This document shows positions 16,275 to 25,188 of a stretch of DNA of 47,737 nt, one piece after another. The translations under genes and the position numbers were made by a program. Below the pieces are notes generated by a model. It searched no databases. It was given only the letters and a program-made list of their open reading frames with translations, and was not told where the DNA came from. Location: positions 19,118 through 66,854 of the forward strand of contig NZ_AZFC01000018.1 in assembly GCF_001435095.1 (NCBI RefSeq), read 5' to 3'. The stretch's first letter is position 1; each line of letters opens with the position of its first letter. Origin of the DNA: Levilactobacillus spicheri DSM 15429. GTDB taxonomy: Bacteria; Bacillota; Bacilli; Lactobacillales; Lactobacillaceae.

Positions 16275-17753
16275 TTAAAGTTGGTTCGCTTTCTTTTCGG
16301 CTTCGATGGCTTGGTTGATCCGCACCACTTCAGCATCGCTCAATGGGTAACGGCTCATGACCCACATCGCCACGAAGGCCAAGACGATCGGTAACCAAAT
16401 CATGGACCACTGGATTCCGGCTAAGGCGCCGGCACTCTGAACGGCCTTGGTCCCGTCAAACTTGAAGAAGGCGTTGATGTACCCAGGGATGATTCCCCCT
16501 AAGGCCAACCCAATCTTGAAGAACAGCCCCATGATGGCGTTGATCATTCCGGCGACCCGCTTCTTGGAGTGGTATTCCCCGTAAGAAACGACTTCGGGAA
16601 CTAAGGACCACATGTACCCGGTTGCGGCGGTGATCCCCCATTGCATCAAGAACCGACCGATGTACCCTAAGGCGATGGCGTTCTTGAAGGCTGGTAAGGA
16701 CCAGACCCACAGAATCAAGGTCCCGATGACGAACAGCGTCAGGAAGATGTAGAAGAACTGCTTCTTCCCGATCTTCTTGCGGACGATTGGCCACAGGAAG
16801 ACTAAGAAGATGCCGGGGATCGACCCGATCAGGTTGATGGAAGCCAACCATTCGGAGTGGCCGATGTTGTATTGCATGTAGAATGGCCAAACGGTGTTGC
16901 CGAAGAACATAAAGGTGAACCCAATCAGGAAGAAGAAGCCTAAAACTTGTAACGGCTTGTTGTTCTTGAATTCGTACCACAGGTCGGAGTACTTAACGGC
17001 GTCGGATTCTTCTTCAGTCGGTAAGACCCGTTCCTTGATTCCGGTGTAGGTCCCCATCAACATGATGAACCCGATGACCATGTAGATGGCCATGACCATG
17101 AAGTACGCTTTCCCGGCCTTAGGAGATGTATAATCCCCTAAGTTCAGGTGAATCCCGAACATCCCGATATCCTTGGACGTTGGGTTTGGTGAAGCCAGTT
17201 GAACAAATAATGGCAAGAACGTGTAAACTAACAGGTTCCCAATGTTGGCTTCGGTCATCCGGACCGTGGTCAACGTGGAAACTTCGTCGTTATCCCGCGT
17301 CAGGGAAGCGTTCAGCGCCCCGTAAGGAATGTTAACGAACGAGTAGATCAAAGCGGTCAACAGGTACGCGATAAAGGCGTACATCACGTTGCCCCGTAAG
17401 CTGGCACTCGGCAGGAAGAGCATCGCCGTCATGACCGTCAGGGGAATCCCCCCGTAGATCAGGTAAGGCTTGTACTTGCCGGCCCGGAAGTTGTGCTTGT
17501 CGACGAAGGCCCCCACCCATGGATCCCAGAAGACGTTGACCCACCGAACAATTAAGAAGATCGTTGCCCCGGCGGCAGCTGAGATGCCGTACACCGTGGT
17601 CAGGTAAAACAGTAACATGGAACCAACCGTTCCGAAGATCAGGTTTTGCGCCAAATCCCCAGCACCGTAGCTGATTCGTTCACGCCAGGATAGTTTTGCA
17701 AATTCATCTGTCGTTGCCGACTTGGTTGTTGCTGAATCTGTATTTGCAGCCAT
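16275..17753 (-). CDS. GPH-family sugar:cation symporter, probable xyloside transporter
   Basis: 492 residues, twelve transmembrane helices, MFS_2 (glycoside-pentoside-hexuronide) family. It begins with the conserved SWRERISYGAGDLAQNL, followed by FWDPWVGAFVD and a central loop with GIKERVLPTEEES. There is no C-terminal EIIA domain. It resembles XylP-type isoprimeverose or xyloside transporters. The partner beta-xylosidase directly downstream supports import of xylobiose or other xylo-oligosaccharides. The start is ATG at 17753 with AAGGGAG upstream. A consensus cre box lies about 115 bp before the gene, and an AraC-type regulator is encoded just upstream on the same strand. Confidence 0.88.
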   Translation of the reverse strand: MAANTDSATTKSATTDEFAKLSWRERISYGAGDLAQNLIFGTVGSMLLFYLTTVYGISAAAGATIFLIVRWVNVFWDPWVGAFVDKHNFRAGKYKPYLIYGGIPLTVMTAMLFLPSASLRGNVMYAFIAYLLTALIYSFVNIPYGALNASLTRDNDEVSTLTTVRMTEANIGNLLVYTFLPLFVQLASPNPTSKDIGMFGIHLNLGDYTSPKAGKAYFMVMAIYMVIGFIMLMGTYTGIKERVLPTEEESDAVKYSDLWYEFKNNKPLQVLGFFFLIGFTFMFFGNTVWPFYMQYNIGHSEWLASINLIGSIPGIFLVFLWPIVRKKIGKKQFFYIFLTLFVIGTLILWVWSLPAFKNAIALGYIGRFLMQWGITAATGYMWSLVPEVVSYGEYHSKKRVAGMINAIMGLFFKIGLALGGIIPGYINAFFKFDGTKAVQSAGALAGIQWSMIWLPIVLAFVAMWVMSRYPLSDAEVVRINQAIEAEKKANQL

Positions 17754-17866
17754 CTGTATGAACTCCCTTCAAAATAACCTCTAAGTATGGTGTCGCCCGG
17801 AAATGCGCCTTCCCGAACAACTCGTGACCATGATTGTAATAGCTATGTTTGAATCACTACAGATAG

Positions 17867-17880
17867 TGTAATCGCTTACA
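17867..17880. promoter_or_regulatory. cre box of the xyloside transporter-xylosidase operon
   Basis: TGTAATCGCTTACA fits the CcpA consensus TGWNANCGNTNWCA without mismatch and is nearly palindromic. It lies between the AraC-type regulator gene and the transporter gene and implies glucose repression of xylo-oligosaccharide use. Confidence 0.8.
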
Positions 17881-17953
17881 CATGAAAAAGATAGATTCAG
17901 AAGTGACGCCTTTTTGTCAAATCGTGACCTTTTTCACGAAAAAATTGGGCCTT

Positions 17954-18865
17954 TCATTCGAAGTACCCACTGCCCTTAACCGTCCGCACACTGCGCTTTT
18001 GCCGCACTTGCTGCTGGTATTTGCTGGGGGTCAATCCCGACCATTTTTTAAATTGCTTACTAAACGCCGAGACGCTCTTGGCCCCGATCATGTGGGAGAC
18101 CTGCTCGACGCTGTGGTCCGGGGACCCCAAGAGCAGTTTGGCTTTGCCGTACTTTTTATCCTCCAGGTAGTGCAGCGGCGTGATGCCGTAGACCTTGCGG
18201 AAGACCCGGTGGCCGTACCCGGTACTGATGGTCAACCGCCGACAAACGTCCTCAAAACTGCTGAGTTCCGGCTGGTCGGACTTCAGGTCGTCGGTGATCA
18301 GGGTCGCCATCGAGCGGGCCAACTGGGCCTCCCGCTCTGTGTAGCTTCGTTCGGCCTTCTTGAACTTATCGGCGTTGTGCACGATGGCATACAGGAACTT
18401 CAGGAAGACCATTTGCAGCTGTAACTGTTGTTCCTCCGCCGTGAAGGCCTTGTTCTCACTGATGCGAATGAAGGCGTGGGCGGTCTCGGACGCCATCTGG
18501 GCGAAGCCGCTGTCGGCCCGGTAGACCGAGTTGGCGACGTAGCTGATCAGCTCGGACTTCAGGGTCAGGTTCTCCATGTCGAAGTGACACGTGATGTAGG
18601 TCATCGGCGCCGTCTGACTGGCGTTTTCGTTGACGTGCCAGGTCCCCGGCGAGATGATCAGCACCTCCCCCGGCCCGTAGACCATCGGTGGAACGTTCTT
18701 CATTTCCGTCTTCTGGTACCCATCGACGATGCACATGAGTTCGAACGACTGGTGCTGCTGACCGAAGAACTGCCAACCACCTGCGACCGTGCGCATGTGG
18801 CCCCCAAACAAGCGGATACTCGATTCCAGACTTGGAATCGCCACAAAATCATTAGTCAATTTCAT
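17954..18865 (-). CDS. AraC family transcriptional regulator
   Basis: 303 residues. The N-terminal part (about 1-170) is a cupin-like sensor with the FELMCIVDGYQKTEM and VLIISPGTWHVNENAS segments. The C-terminal about 100 residues hold the paired helix-turn-helix of the AraC/XylS family (YLEDKKYGKAKLLLGSPDHSVEQV, then FSKQFKKWSGLTPSKYQ, each seen in part). It sits directly upstream of the transporter-xylosidase operon, so activation of that operon by a xyloside is the likely job. A cre-like box lies in its own promoter region. Confidence 0.87.
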   Translation of the reverse strand: MKLTNDFVAIPSLESSIRLFGGHMRTVAGGWQFFGQQHQSFELMCIVDGYQKTEMKNVPPMVYGPGEVLIISPGTWHVNENASQTAPMTYITCHFDMENLTLKSELISYVANSVYRADSGFAQMASETAHAFIRISENKAFTAEEQQLQLQMVFLKFLYAIVHNADKFKKAERSYTEREAQLARSMATLITDDLKSDQPELSSFEDVCRRLTISTGYGHRVFRKVYGITPLHYLEDKKYGKAKLLLGSPDHSVEQVSHMIGAKSVSAFSKQFKKWSGLTPSKYQQQVRQKRSVRTVKGSGYFE

Positions 18866-18989
18866 CCATCACCCTTCACTGTGGACTAACCAATTTGTTA
18901 ATTTGTGACCTATTTCCAACCATTCCTAACTAGTTCAAAGAAAAACTAACTCGTTTATTTACTTAAATCATAACACAGTTAACCGTCTA

Positions 18990-19003
18990 AGAGAACGCTT
19001 ACA
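18990..19003. promoter_or_regulatory. cre-like box upstream of the AraC regulator gene
   Basis: AGAGAACGCTTACA (reverse complement TGTAAGCGTTCTCT) matches the core of the CcpA site with a mismatch at one end. It lies about 125 bp upstream of the regulator start codon. Confidence 0.6.
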
Positions 19004-19081
19004 CCAGGTAATAATGTGTGCCTGCGCGCCGCCTCTCTAAAGCCCCCAAAGCCTGGTAATCCTTCAACGGATCATAACAAC

Positions 19082-19238
19082 CGCTCCACGCCGGCGAGCA
19101 AGCTGGCCGTATAGGTGGGACGATGCCGAAGCCCCGAAACCCACGGGTCTCCGGAACTCGGCCTTGATGTAACCTGGCAAAAAACGCCAGGTAACATCAA
19201 TTTCACCACGACCATCAAGTCGCCTCTGTTGCGCTGAC
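19082..19238 (-). repeat. Structured intergenic repeat, type 1
   Basis: Hairpin 1 is TTGATGTAACCTGGC with GCCAGGTAACATCAA; hairpin 2 is TGCCGAAGCCCCG with CGGGTCTCCGG. The closing stem is damaged: the left side reads GCTGGCCGTATAGGTG against CACCACGACCATC. This may be a decaying copy. The sequence up to 19360 is related to the flank of the degraded copy near 9560-9740. Confidence 0.75.
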
Positions 19239-19360
19239 TTAGTGTGGTGACCCATTCTCAACGGGACCAGTTGGCCACCTCCTCCATGATGACGGTGGCT
19301 TAACCCGAACCAGTACAGTGACGGTTGCGGCCACCACCCAACGTGCCCCCAACGCTTGCA

Positions 19361-19523
19361 TCAGCTGGAGGGGCAGACAAAAATGGGCTCAGGGGTGAAA
19401 TTTGTCTTAGCTGGTGTTTTGGGCCAGCTTAGACAAAGGCCGGTCTGAAAGACCTGCTCTTTGGGCTTTCAGCCGCGCCCACCCCGTTCCAGCCCGATTT
19501 TTGTCTGCCCCGGAAGCGCTGAC
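19361..19523 (+). repeat. Structured intergenic repeat, type 2, complete
   Basis: Outer stem GGGGCAGACAAAAATGGGCT with AGCCCGATTTTTGTCTGCCCC-like arm, almost perfect. Next CAGGGGTG pairs with CACCCCG. Hairpin 1 is TTTGTCTTAGCTGG with CCAGCTTAGACAAA. Hairpin 2 is GTCTGAAAGACC with GGGCTTTCAG. The ends read TCAGCTGG and GCGCTGAC. The whole folds as a closing stem with two arms. Confidence 0.8.
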
Positions 19524-19558
19524 TCCCACTCAGCCGCCCGTTAAAAACCATGACAACA

Positions 19559-19592
19559 GAAAGGACCGCCCTCACAGGAGCGGCCCGCATCT
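19559..19592 (-). terminator. Possible terminator of the first xylT gene
   Basis: GGACCGC and GCGGCCC form a short GC hairpin about 50 bp beyond the stop codon, followed on the minus strand by CTTTCTGTT. It is weak by eye. Confidence 0.4.
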
Positions 19593-19637
19593 ATCTTTTT
19601 TAATCGCTACCCAGTCCAGCCGAGTAGCGGGTGAATC

Positions 19638-21026
19638 CTACTTTTGCGTGGTGCTGAAGTCGGTCGTGGTCGCGGCATCGGCTTCCCCGCTGCGTTGCCG
19701 CAACGTGGCTTCGATGTCTTCCAGCGACCGGTTCCGCGTTTCGAAGACCATCTTGTGCACGAACCAGATGGACAGGAAGCACAGCACACCGTAACCGATG
19801 AACAGGCTCCCGGTGCCGAAGTAGTCCAGCAGGTACGGGAAGGTCAACGACACGATCATGTTAGCCGTCCAGTTGATGACACTGGCAAAGGAGTTTCCTA
19901 AGCCCCGGATGTTCAACGGGAAGACTTCCCCGATCATGACCCACATCACGGGACCCCAAGTGGCCGAGAAGAACGCGATGTAGACCGTCAAAGCGATGAC
20001 ACAGACGATGGCCGCCGCGAACGAGCCGCCGGAGAACTTCATGGCAAAACTCATGATGAACAGGGAAATCCCCATCCCGATGGCCCCGATGATCAGCATC
20101 TTTTTCCGGTCGATCTTGTCCATGATGGTCACGGCCACCGCCGTCACGATCACGTTAAAGATTCCGATCCCAATGTGGGCTAAGAGGGCCGCGGAGACTC
20201 CGAAGCCGACGTCGGTAAAGATGGTTGGCGCGTAGTACAGCACCGTGTTACAGCCCATGACTTGTTGGAAAATGGCCAGGCCAATCCCAATCACCAGTGC
20301 GGGCCGAACGGTCTTGCCGAAGAGTTCGGACCAGCCGCCGCTCACGATTTGGGCTTGCTTCTGAATCTGCGTCATTTCCTGGTCAACGGCCTGTTGGTTA
20401 TGCTGGTTCATGTTGTCCAGCACGGCCCGGGCCTCATCCAGCTGCCCGGTCTTGACCAGGAACCGTGGACTTTCGGGTAAAATCAGACCACCGAAGAACA
20501 ACAGGGCCGCCGGGATTGCGGCGAACCCGAGCATCCAACGCCAGCCGGTGTACATCCCGGAGAAGGTGTAGTTGGTCACGTAGGCGATGAAGATCCCGGT
20601 CATGACCATCAATTGGAACAGGCTCGAAACGGTCCCCCGTTTGTCCGCGGGCGCCAATTCGGCCAGGTACGTCGGAATCAACGCCGAAGCGGCCCCGACG
20701 GCCATCCCCAGGATGATCCGGGAAACAATCAGCGTCCAAAATTCCGGCGAGAATGCGGAGCCTAACGCCCCGACGAAGAAAATAATGGCGGAAAGCAGTA
20801 AGAGTTTACGCCGGCCGAACCGGTCGGAGGATGGGCCGATGATGGCCGCCCCCAAGATGGCCCCTAAGAGGACCGCACTGACGACCCAGCCCTGTTGCCA
20901 GGAACCCAGGTGCATTTGTTTTTGAATGAAGAGGATCGCCCCGGAGATGACCCCGGTATCGTACCCGAACAGCAACCCACCCAGGGCACCGAAGAAGTAC
21001 ACGAAGCCTGTTGAAATTTTGTGCAT
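19638..21026 (-). CDS. xylT: D-xylose:H+ symporter, MFS sugar porter (copy 1)
   Basis: 462 residues, twelve transmembrane helices. It carries the sugar-porter signatures GGLLFGYDTGVISGA in helix 1, DRFGRRKLLL after helix 2, PESPRFLV before the central loop and the later GPVMWVMIGEVFPLNIRG segment. It imports xylose with protons. The start at 21026 (MHKISTGF) follows AAAGGAGT; the open frame upstream to 21110 is untranslated leader overlapping the XylR-type operator. It lies immediately downstream of a near-identical paralogue but has its own promoter, operator and cre box, so it is an independent unit. The proteins differ mainly at the C-terminal tail (here DAATTTDFSTTQK). The assignment to xylose rests on context with xylA, xylB and xylR. 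Confidence 0.88.
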   Translation of the reverse strand: MHKISTGFVYFFGALGGLLFGYDTGVISGAILFIQKQMHLGSWQQGWVVSAVLLGAILGAAIIGPSSDRFGRRKLLLLSAIIFFVGALGSAFSPEFWTLIVSRIILGMAVGAASALIPTYLAELAPADKRGTVSSLFQLMVMTGIFIAYVTNYTFSGMYTGWRWMLGFAAIPAALLFFGGLILPESPRFLVKTGQLDEARAVLDNMNQHNQQAVDQEMTQIQKQAQIVSGGWSELFGKTVRPALVIGIGLAIFQQVMGCNTVLYYAPTIFTDVGFGVSAALLAHIGIGIFNVIVTAVAVTIMDKIDRKKMLIIGAIGMGISLFIMSFAMKFSGGSFAAAIVCVIALTVYIAFFSATWGPVMWVMIGEVFPLNIRGLGNSFASVINWTANMIVSLTFPYLLDYFGTGSLFIGYGVLCFLSIWFVHKMVFETRNRSLEDIEATLRQRSGEADAATTTDFSTTQK

Positions 21027-21092
21027 ATTTTTAACTCCTTTAGATTCGAATGACTGATCGACAAAGTGTAAGTTGGTTGAATCAGCCTTTCT

Positions 21093-21160
21093 GTTGGTTG
21101 GTGCTGACAACCAACTAAAAGTAGTTTAGCACTTTTCAGCTGAAAGAGTAAGCGCTTTCT
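21093..21160 (-). promoter_or_regulatory. xylT copy 1 promoter with cre box and XylR-type operator
   Basis: On the minus strand the order is cre-like AGAAAGCGCTTACT (21160-21147), -35 TTACTC (21151-21146), a 17-bp spacer, -10 TAAACT (21128-21123, preceded by TGC), then the operator GTTGGTTG-N8-CAACCAAC (21116-21093). cre therefore overlaps the -35, and the operator covers the transcription start, a layout repeated at the second xylT and at xylA. Confidence 0.75.
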
Positions 21161-21240
21161 GGATTTTTATTGACCGGTCCCTTTTCAGGAAAGCCCCGTA
21201 ACGAACACGTACCTCCCACCTTTGGCCCAGCTTGGCGGTC

Positions 21241-21280
21241 AAAAAAAGCCGCCGCATGCAACCCATTGCATCCAGCAGCC
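21241..21280 (-). terminator. Terminator between the two xylT genes
   Basis: GCTGC(TG)GATGCAA pairs with TTGCAT(GC)GGCGGC, followed on the minus strand by seven T. It sits about 20 bp after the stop codon of the second xylT and separates the two transporter units. Confidence 0.85.
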
Positions 21281-21298
21281 TTAAAATAGTTGATATGC

Positions 21299-22672
21299 TT
21301 ATTTAGCGGTATCGGCAACGGCCGCGTGGCCCGTCGCCTTGTCGCGTAACGTGGCTTCAATCTCTTCCAGTGAGCGGTTCCGGGTCTCGAAGACCTTCTT
21401 TTGCACGAACCAGATGGACAGAAAGCACAGGACGCCGTAGCCGATGAACAGGCTCCCGGTCCCGAAGAAGTCCAGTAACGATGGGAAGGTCAGGGAGACC
21501 ACCATGTTGGCGGACCAGTTGATCACGCTGGCAAAGGAGTTGCCTAAGCCCCGAATGTTCAACGGGAAGACTTCCCCGATCATGACCCACATCACGGGAC
21601 CCCAAGTAGCGGAGAAGAACGCGATGTAGACCGTCAAGGCGACCACGCAGACCACGGCGGCGGTAAAGGACCCCGCCGAGAACTTCATGGCGATACTCAT
21701 GACGAACAGGGAAATCCCCATCCCGACGGCCCCGATGTTCAACATCTTCTTCCGGTCGATCTTGTCCATGATGGCCACGGCAATGGCCGTCACAATCACG
21801 TTAAAAATCCCGATCCCGATGTGGGCGATCAACGCGGCCGAGACCCCGAAGCCCACGTCGGTAAAGATGGTCGGTGCGTAGTAGAGCACCGTGTTACAAC
21901 CCATGACTTGTTGGAAAATCGCCAAACCAATCCCGATGATCAGGGATGGCCGCACCATTTTCCCGAAGAGTTCGGACCAGCCGCCGCTCTTCATTTGGGC
22001 TTGTTCGCGAATCTGGCTCAGTTCGGTCTCAACGGCCTGCGTGTCGTGCTGGTTCATGGTGTCCAGCACGGCCTTGGCCTGGTCGACATGCCCCGTCTTC
22101 ACCAGGTACCGTGGACTCTCGGGCAGAATCAATCCCCCCAAGAACAACAGCGCGGCGGGCACGGCGGCCAACCCGAGCATCCACCGCCACCCGGTGTACA
22201 TCCCGGAGAAGGTGTAGTTGGTCACGTAGGCCAGGAAGATCCCGGTCATGACCATCAGTTGGAACAGACTGGAGACCGTGCCCCGTTTGTCGGCGGGCGC
22301 TAATTCGGCCAGGTACGTCGGAATCAGCGCTGACGCGGCCCCCACGGCCATCCCGAGGATGACCCGGGAGATAATCAACGTCCAAAATTCCGGCGAGAAC
22401 GCGGAGCCCAGGGCCCCAACAAAGAAAATAATAGCGGAAACTAATAATAACTTGCGCCGGCCGTAGCGGTCAGAGGACGGGCCAATCACGGCCGCCCCCA
22501 GGATGGCCCCTAACAGGACCGCACTGACGACCCAACCCTGTTGCCAGGATCCCAGGTGCATCTGGCGTTGAATGAATAAGATGGCTCCGGAGATGACCCC
22601 GGTGTCGTACCCAAACAACAAGCCGCCAAGCGCGCCAAAGAAATAAACAAATCCGGTAGATACTTTTCGCAT
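21299..22672 (-). CDS. xylT: D-xylose:H+ symporter, MFS sugar porter (copy 2)
   Basis: 457 residues, colinear with copy 1 over almost its full length and with the same sugar-porter motifs (FGYDTGVISGA, DRYGRRKLLL, PESPRYLV, WVMIGEVFPLNIRG). Differences cluster in the central cytoplasmic loop (VDQAKAVLDTMNQHDTQ) and the tail (ATGHAAVADTAK). The start is ATG at 22672 with AGGAGT upstream. It is transcribed from its own cre- and operator-bearing promoter and closed by the terminator at 21241-21280. The pair looks like a tandem duplication retained with separate control. The copies may differ in affinity or in the sugar preferred (xylose versus arabinose), which sequence alone does not settle. 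Confidence 0.88.
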   Translation of the reverse strand: MRKVSTGFVYFFGALGGLLFGYDTGVISGAILFIQRQMHLGSWQQGWVVSAVLLGAILGAAVIGPSSDRYGRRKLLLVSAIIFFVGALGSAFSPEFWTLIISRVILGMAVGAASALIPTYLAELAPADKRGTVSSLFQLMVMTGIFLAYVTNYTFSGMYTGWRWMLGLAAVPAALLFLGGLILPESPRYLVKTGHVDQAKAVLDTMNQHDTQAVETELSQIREQAQMKSGGWSELFGKMVRPSLIIGIGLAIFQQVMGCNTVLYYAPTIFTDVGFGVSAALIAHIGIGIFNVIVTAIAVAIMDKIDRKKMLNIGAVGMGISLFVMSIAMKFSAGSFTAAVVCVVALTVYIAFFSATWGPVMWVMIGEVFPLNIRGLGNSFASVINWSANMVVSLTFPSLLDFFGTGSLFIGYGVLCFLSIWFVQKKVFETRNRSLEEIEATLRDKATGHAAVADTAK

Positions 22673-22740
22673 AGCGATACTCCTAACTGTGTGGTGAGTT
22701 GTCTTGCAGATTGATTCGTGTAAGTTGGTGGCGTCAGGTT

Positions 22741-22810
22741 AGTTGCCGGTAACAACCAACTCGACTTGGCTAAGTTTAGCATGGATTGCCTCTCTTTGGA
22801 AGCGTTTTCT
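22741..22810 (-). promoter_or_regulatory. xylT copy 2 promoter with cre box and XylR-type operator
   Basis: Minus-strand order: cre-like AGAAAACGCTTCCA (22810-22797), -35 TTCCAA (22801-22796), 17 bp, extended -10 TGCTAAACT (TAAACT at 22778-22773), and an operator starting AGTTGGTTGTTACC (22761 downward). It is the same design as copy 1, although here only one operator half matches well. Confidence 0.75.
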
Positions 22811-22950
22811 TACAAATTCATCTATTTGTCATCAAGCACCCTGACGGCACGCCAAAAGGCCGGTCTCATCGTCTTTCAACCGGTCGTTTGACAAACTATT
22901 TAGTTGATTAATGTCTCTTGAATTGGCCTAAAACTTGGTCGATTCTCTGT

Positions 22951-22970
22951 GCTCCACGACGGCGAGCGCG
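22951..22970 (-). repeat. Remnant of a type 1 structured repeat
   Basis: GCTCCACGACGGCGAGCGCG matches the left end of minus-oriented type 1 copies (CGCTCCACGCCGGCGAGCAAG) with a few changes, but nothing of the stems follows. 22971-23090 shows no recognisable feature. Confidence 0.4.
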
Positions 22971-23090
22971 CTTTTAACCCGCACTAAAACCGCCGACTAA
23001 GGAACCTGTTGCCGGTTACGCACGGATCACCGCCGCACACGAATACCCCTGCTGGACAGCGATGCCCGTTTAGCAGCCATCCCACACTAG

Positions 23091-23295
23091 GTAAGCGGCA
23101 CAGAGGCGACTTGCTGGCCGTGGTGAAATTGATGTTACCTGGTGTTTCTCAGCCAGGTTACATCAAGGCCGAGCTCTGGAGACCTGCGTTTTTTTGCAGG
23201 GCTTCGGAGTCGTGCCCACCTCGGCCGGCTTGCTCGCCGGCGTGGAGCGCCTGTTTTGCGTCCCGTTCCAGCCCATTTTGGTGCGGCCGGGAGCG
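23091..23295 (+). repeat. Structured intergenic repeat, type 1, complete, followed by a type 2 arm
   Basis: Plus-oriented. Closing stem GCTGGCCGTGGTG with CACCTCGGCCGGC: here the variable core is GGCC/GGCC, a third paired variant after GGTC/GACC and GACC/GGTC. Hairpin 1: TTGATGTTACCTGG with CCAGGTTACATCAA. Hairpin 2: CTCTGGAGACCTGC with GCAGGGCTTCGGAG. After CGTGGAGCGC the sequence runs on as GTTCCAGCCCATTTTGG...CCGGGAGCG, the right arm of a type 2 element. Confidence 0.8.
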
Positions 23296-23308
23296 ACAAT
23301 AACTCTTA

Positions 23309-24817
23309 TTACAGGTTTTCGCGCCGGTAGTCCAGCAACTGCGCACTGATCGACTTGGTCTGTTGGTAGACCTGCTTGTAGATCTTGTGGAGTTGCGCGT
23401 ACTTCTTGACGTTCTCGGGATTTGGCTCGTAGGCCTTGCCGAAGTGCACGAAGGTCTCCGCGCAGTCCTGCAGGGAGTCGAACCAGCCCAGACCGGTGGC
23501 CGCCATCATGGCCGCCCCCATGCCGGGTCCCTGTTCGTTCTTCAGGCTGACGACCTTGCGGTTAAAGATGTCGGCTTGAATCTGCAACCAGAGTGGGCTC
23601 TTGGCCCCCCCACCGATGGAAACGACGGTGTCAAAGTCCCCGCCATTTTCCTCGTAGATGTCGAAGAGGTCGCGGAACGAGAAGACGATGCCTTCCAGCA
23701 CGGCGCGCACGAAGTCGTGGCGCTGGTCGGTCCCGTCGACCCCGGTAAAGCTTCCCCGGATGTCGGCGTCGGCGTACGGTGCCCGTTCACCCACGATGTA
23801 CGGCGTGTAGAGCAGTCCGTTGGCCCCGACGGTCGATTTGGCCGCACTGGCAACGAAGTCCGTGAAGTCTTCGGCCGGGGCAAAGGTCTTCTTGAACCAG
23901 CTCAGCGAGTAGCCGGCGGCCAGGGTGACCCCCATGGAATAGAACTTGTCCGGAATCGCGTGGTCTTCAAACTGCAAGACCCCGTGGTAGTTGACGTCGG
24001 CGTTGTCTTCGTACTTCAAAACCACCCCGGACGTCCCGATGCTGGACAGCACCATGTTCGGGTGCAAGATCCCGGCACCGACCGCCCCGGCAGCGTTGTC
24101 GGCCGCCCCACCAAAGACCTTGGTGGCGGTGGTCAAACCGGAGAATTCAGCGTACGCCGGCGTGACCGTTCCGGCCAAGTCGATGGACTTGATCAGCGGT
24201 GGGCACATGCTCATCGGGATGTCGAAGACGTCACAGATGCGTTGGCTCCACTCGCCCTTGGCCACGTCCAACAGCACCGTCCCGGTGGCGTCGGAATAGT
24301 CCATGGCCAGGTTGCCCGTCATCCGGTAACGCACGTAGTCCTTCGGTAAGACGAAGGTCTTGGCCTGCTTCCAGATGTCGGGTTCATTTTCCTTCACCCA
24401 GAGCAGCTTGGTCAGTGTGAAGCCTTCCAGCGGCTGGTTGCGGGTGATGTCGACGAACTCGTCGCCCATCTTGGCTTCGATCTCTTCCCGCTGCGGCGTG
24501 CTGCGGGTATCGTTCCAGAGAATGGCCGGGCGCAGGACCTTGTTGTTGGCGTCCAGCAGGACCATCCCGTGCATCTGCCCGGAGAAGCTCAGGCCTTCGA
24601 TGTCCTCGGCGGCCAGGTGGTCGTTTAAAATCAGCCGCACGATGGCGACCGTGGTCCCGGAGACCCAGTCCTCGGGATTCTGTTCGTTATAACCGGGTTG
24701 CTTCTGGATCAGGTCGTAGTCGAAACTCTCTTGGGCCACGATCTGACCACTGTGGTCGAGGGCGGAAACCTTGACGGCACTGGTGCCCAGGTCGACCCCC
24801 AATACATACTTTCCCAT
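23309..24817 (-). CDS. xylB: Xylulokinase
   Basis: FGGY-family kinase of 502 residues that phosphorylates D-xylulose with ATP to D-xylulose 5-phosphate, the entry point to the phosphoketolase pathway. Seen: [10 protein letters not shown] near the N-terminus (first phosphate-binding motif), [11 protein letters not shown] around residue 77 (substrate site), and the C-terminal [19 protein letters not shown] adenosine motif. The frame opens at 24901, but ATG 24817 (MGKYVLG) follows AGGAGGAAAA and matches family N-termini. It lies downstream of xylA with a gap of about 370 bp that contains a strong hairpin, so it is either expressed by partial read-through or from its own promoter. Confidence 0.95.
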   Translation of the reverse strand: MGKYVLGVDLGTSAVKVSALDHSGQIVAQESFDYDLIQKQPGYNEQNPEDWVSGTTVAIVRLILNDHLAAEDIEGLSFSGQMHGMVLLDANNKVLRPAILWNDTRSTPQREEIEAKMGDEFVDITRNQPLEGFTLTKLLWVKENEPDIWKQAKTFVLPKDYVRYRMTGNLAMDYSDATGTVLLDVAKGEWSQRICDVFDIPMSMCPPLIKSIDLAGTVTPAYAEFSGLTTATKVFGGAADNAAGAVGAGILHPNMVLSSIGTSGVVLKYEDNADVNYHGVLQFEDHAIPDKFYSMGVTLAAGYSLSWFKKTFAPAEDFTDFVASAAKSTVGANGLLYTPYIVGERAPYADADIRGSFTGVDGTDQRHDFVRAVLEGIVFSFRDLFDIYEENGGDFDTVVSIGGGAKSPLWLQIQADIFNRKVVSLKNEQGPGMGAAMMAATGLGWFDSLQDCAETFVHFGKAYEPNPENVKKYAQLHKIYKQVYQQTKSISAQLLDYRRENL

Positions 24818-25122
24818 AACCGTTTTCCTCCTATGATGACGGGCGGTCGCCGCACGACTCGGATGCTGAAACCCCGCGAGCACGATCGCTTTCTTCGACA
24901 CCTCATGACTCGTCCAGAATCAGCTTCAACCACGTCGCTTCGGAGCAATTCGTGTAAGTTGATCTGGAAATCCAAAAGATGACGACGAGAAAACTCTGAT
25001 TCACTGTTCCTGACTGACCAGTCCAAAGGCGTCTGGAGCGAAGGTGATCGCTTGCTGTGCACTTGCACGGTGTGCCCACGGCGTTTCAGCACCCGAGAAG
25101 TCGCTCGGGGCCCGTCTTACGC
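24818..25122 (-). other. xylA-xylB intergenic region, no gene seen
   Basis: There is no credible reading frame; the short frames here lack ribosome binding sites. Minus-strand half-sites resembling the xylT leaders occur (CGTGTAAGTTGATC near 24950 on the plus strand), so a weak xylB promoter with XylR control is possible, but I cannot define one. Confidence 0.4.
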
Positions 25123-25159
25123 AAAATGGAGAACGGACTGCCCGTCCGTCCTCCATTTT
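25123..25159 (-). terminator. Hairpin after xylA, probable (partial) terminator
   Basis: AAAATGGAG(A)ACGGAC pairs with GTCCGT(C)CTCCATTTT, a stem of about 16 bp, about 30 bp after the xylA stop codon. On the minus strand only the TTTT of the stem follows. It could stop most transcripts, protect the xylA 3' end, and set a high XylA to XylB ratio. Confidence 0.65.
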
Positions 25160-25188
25160 AGTTGTTTTTAGCTGTTTAAGGTCAAAGA

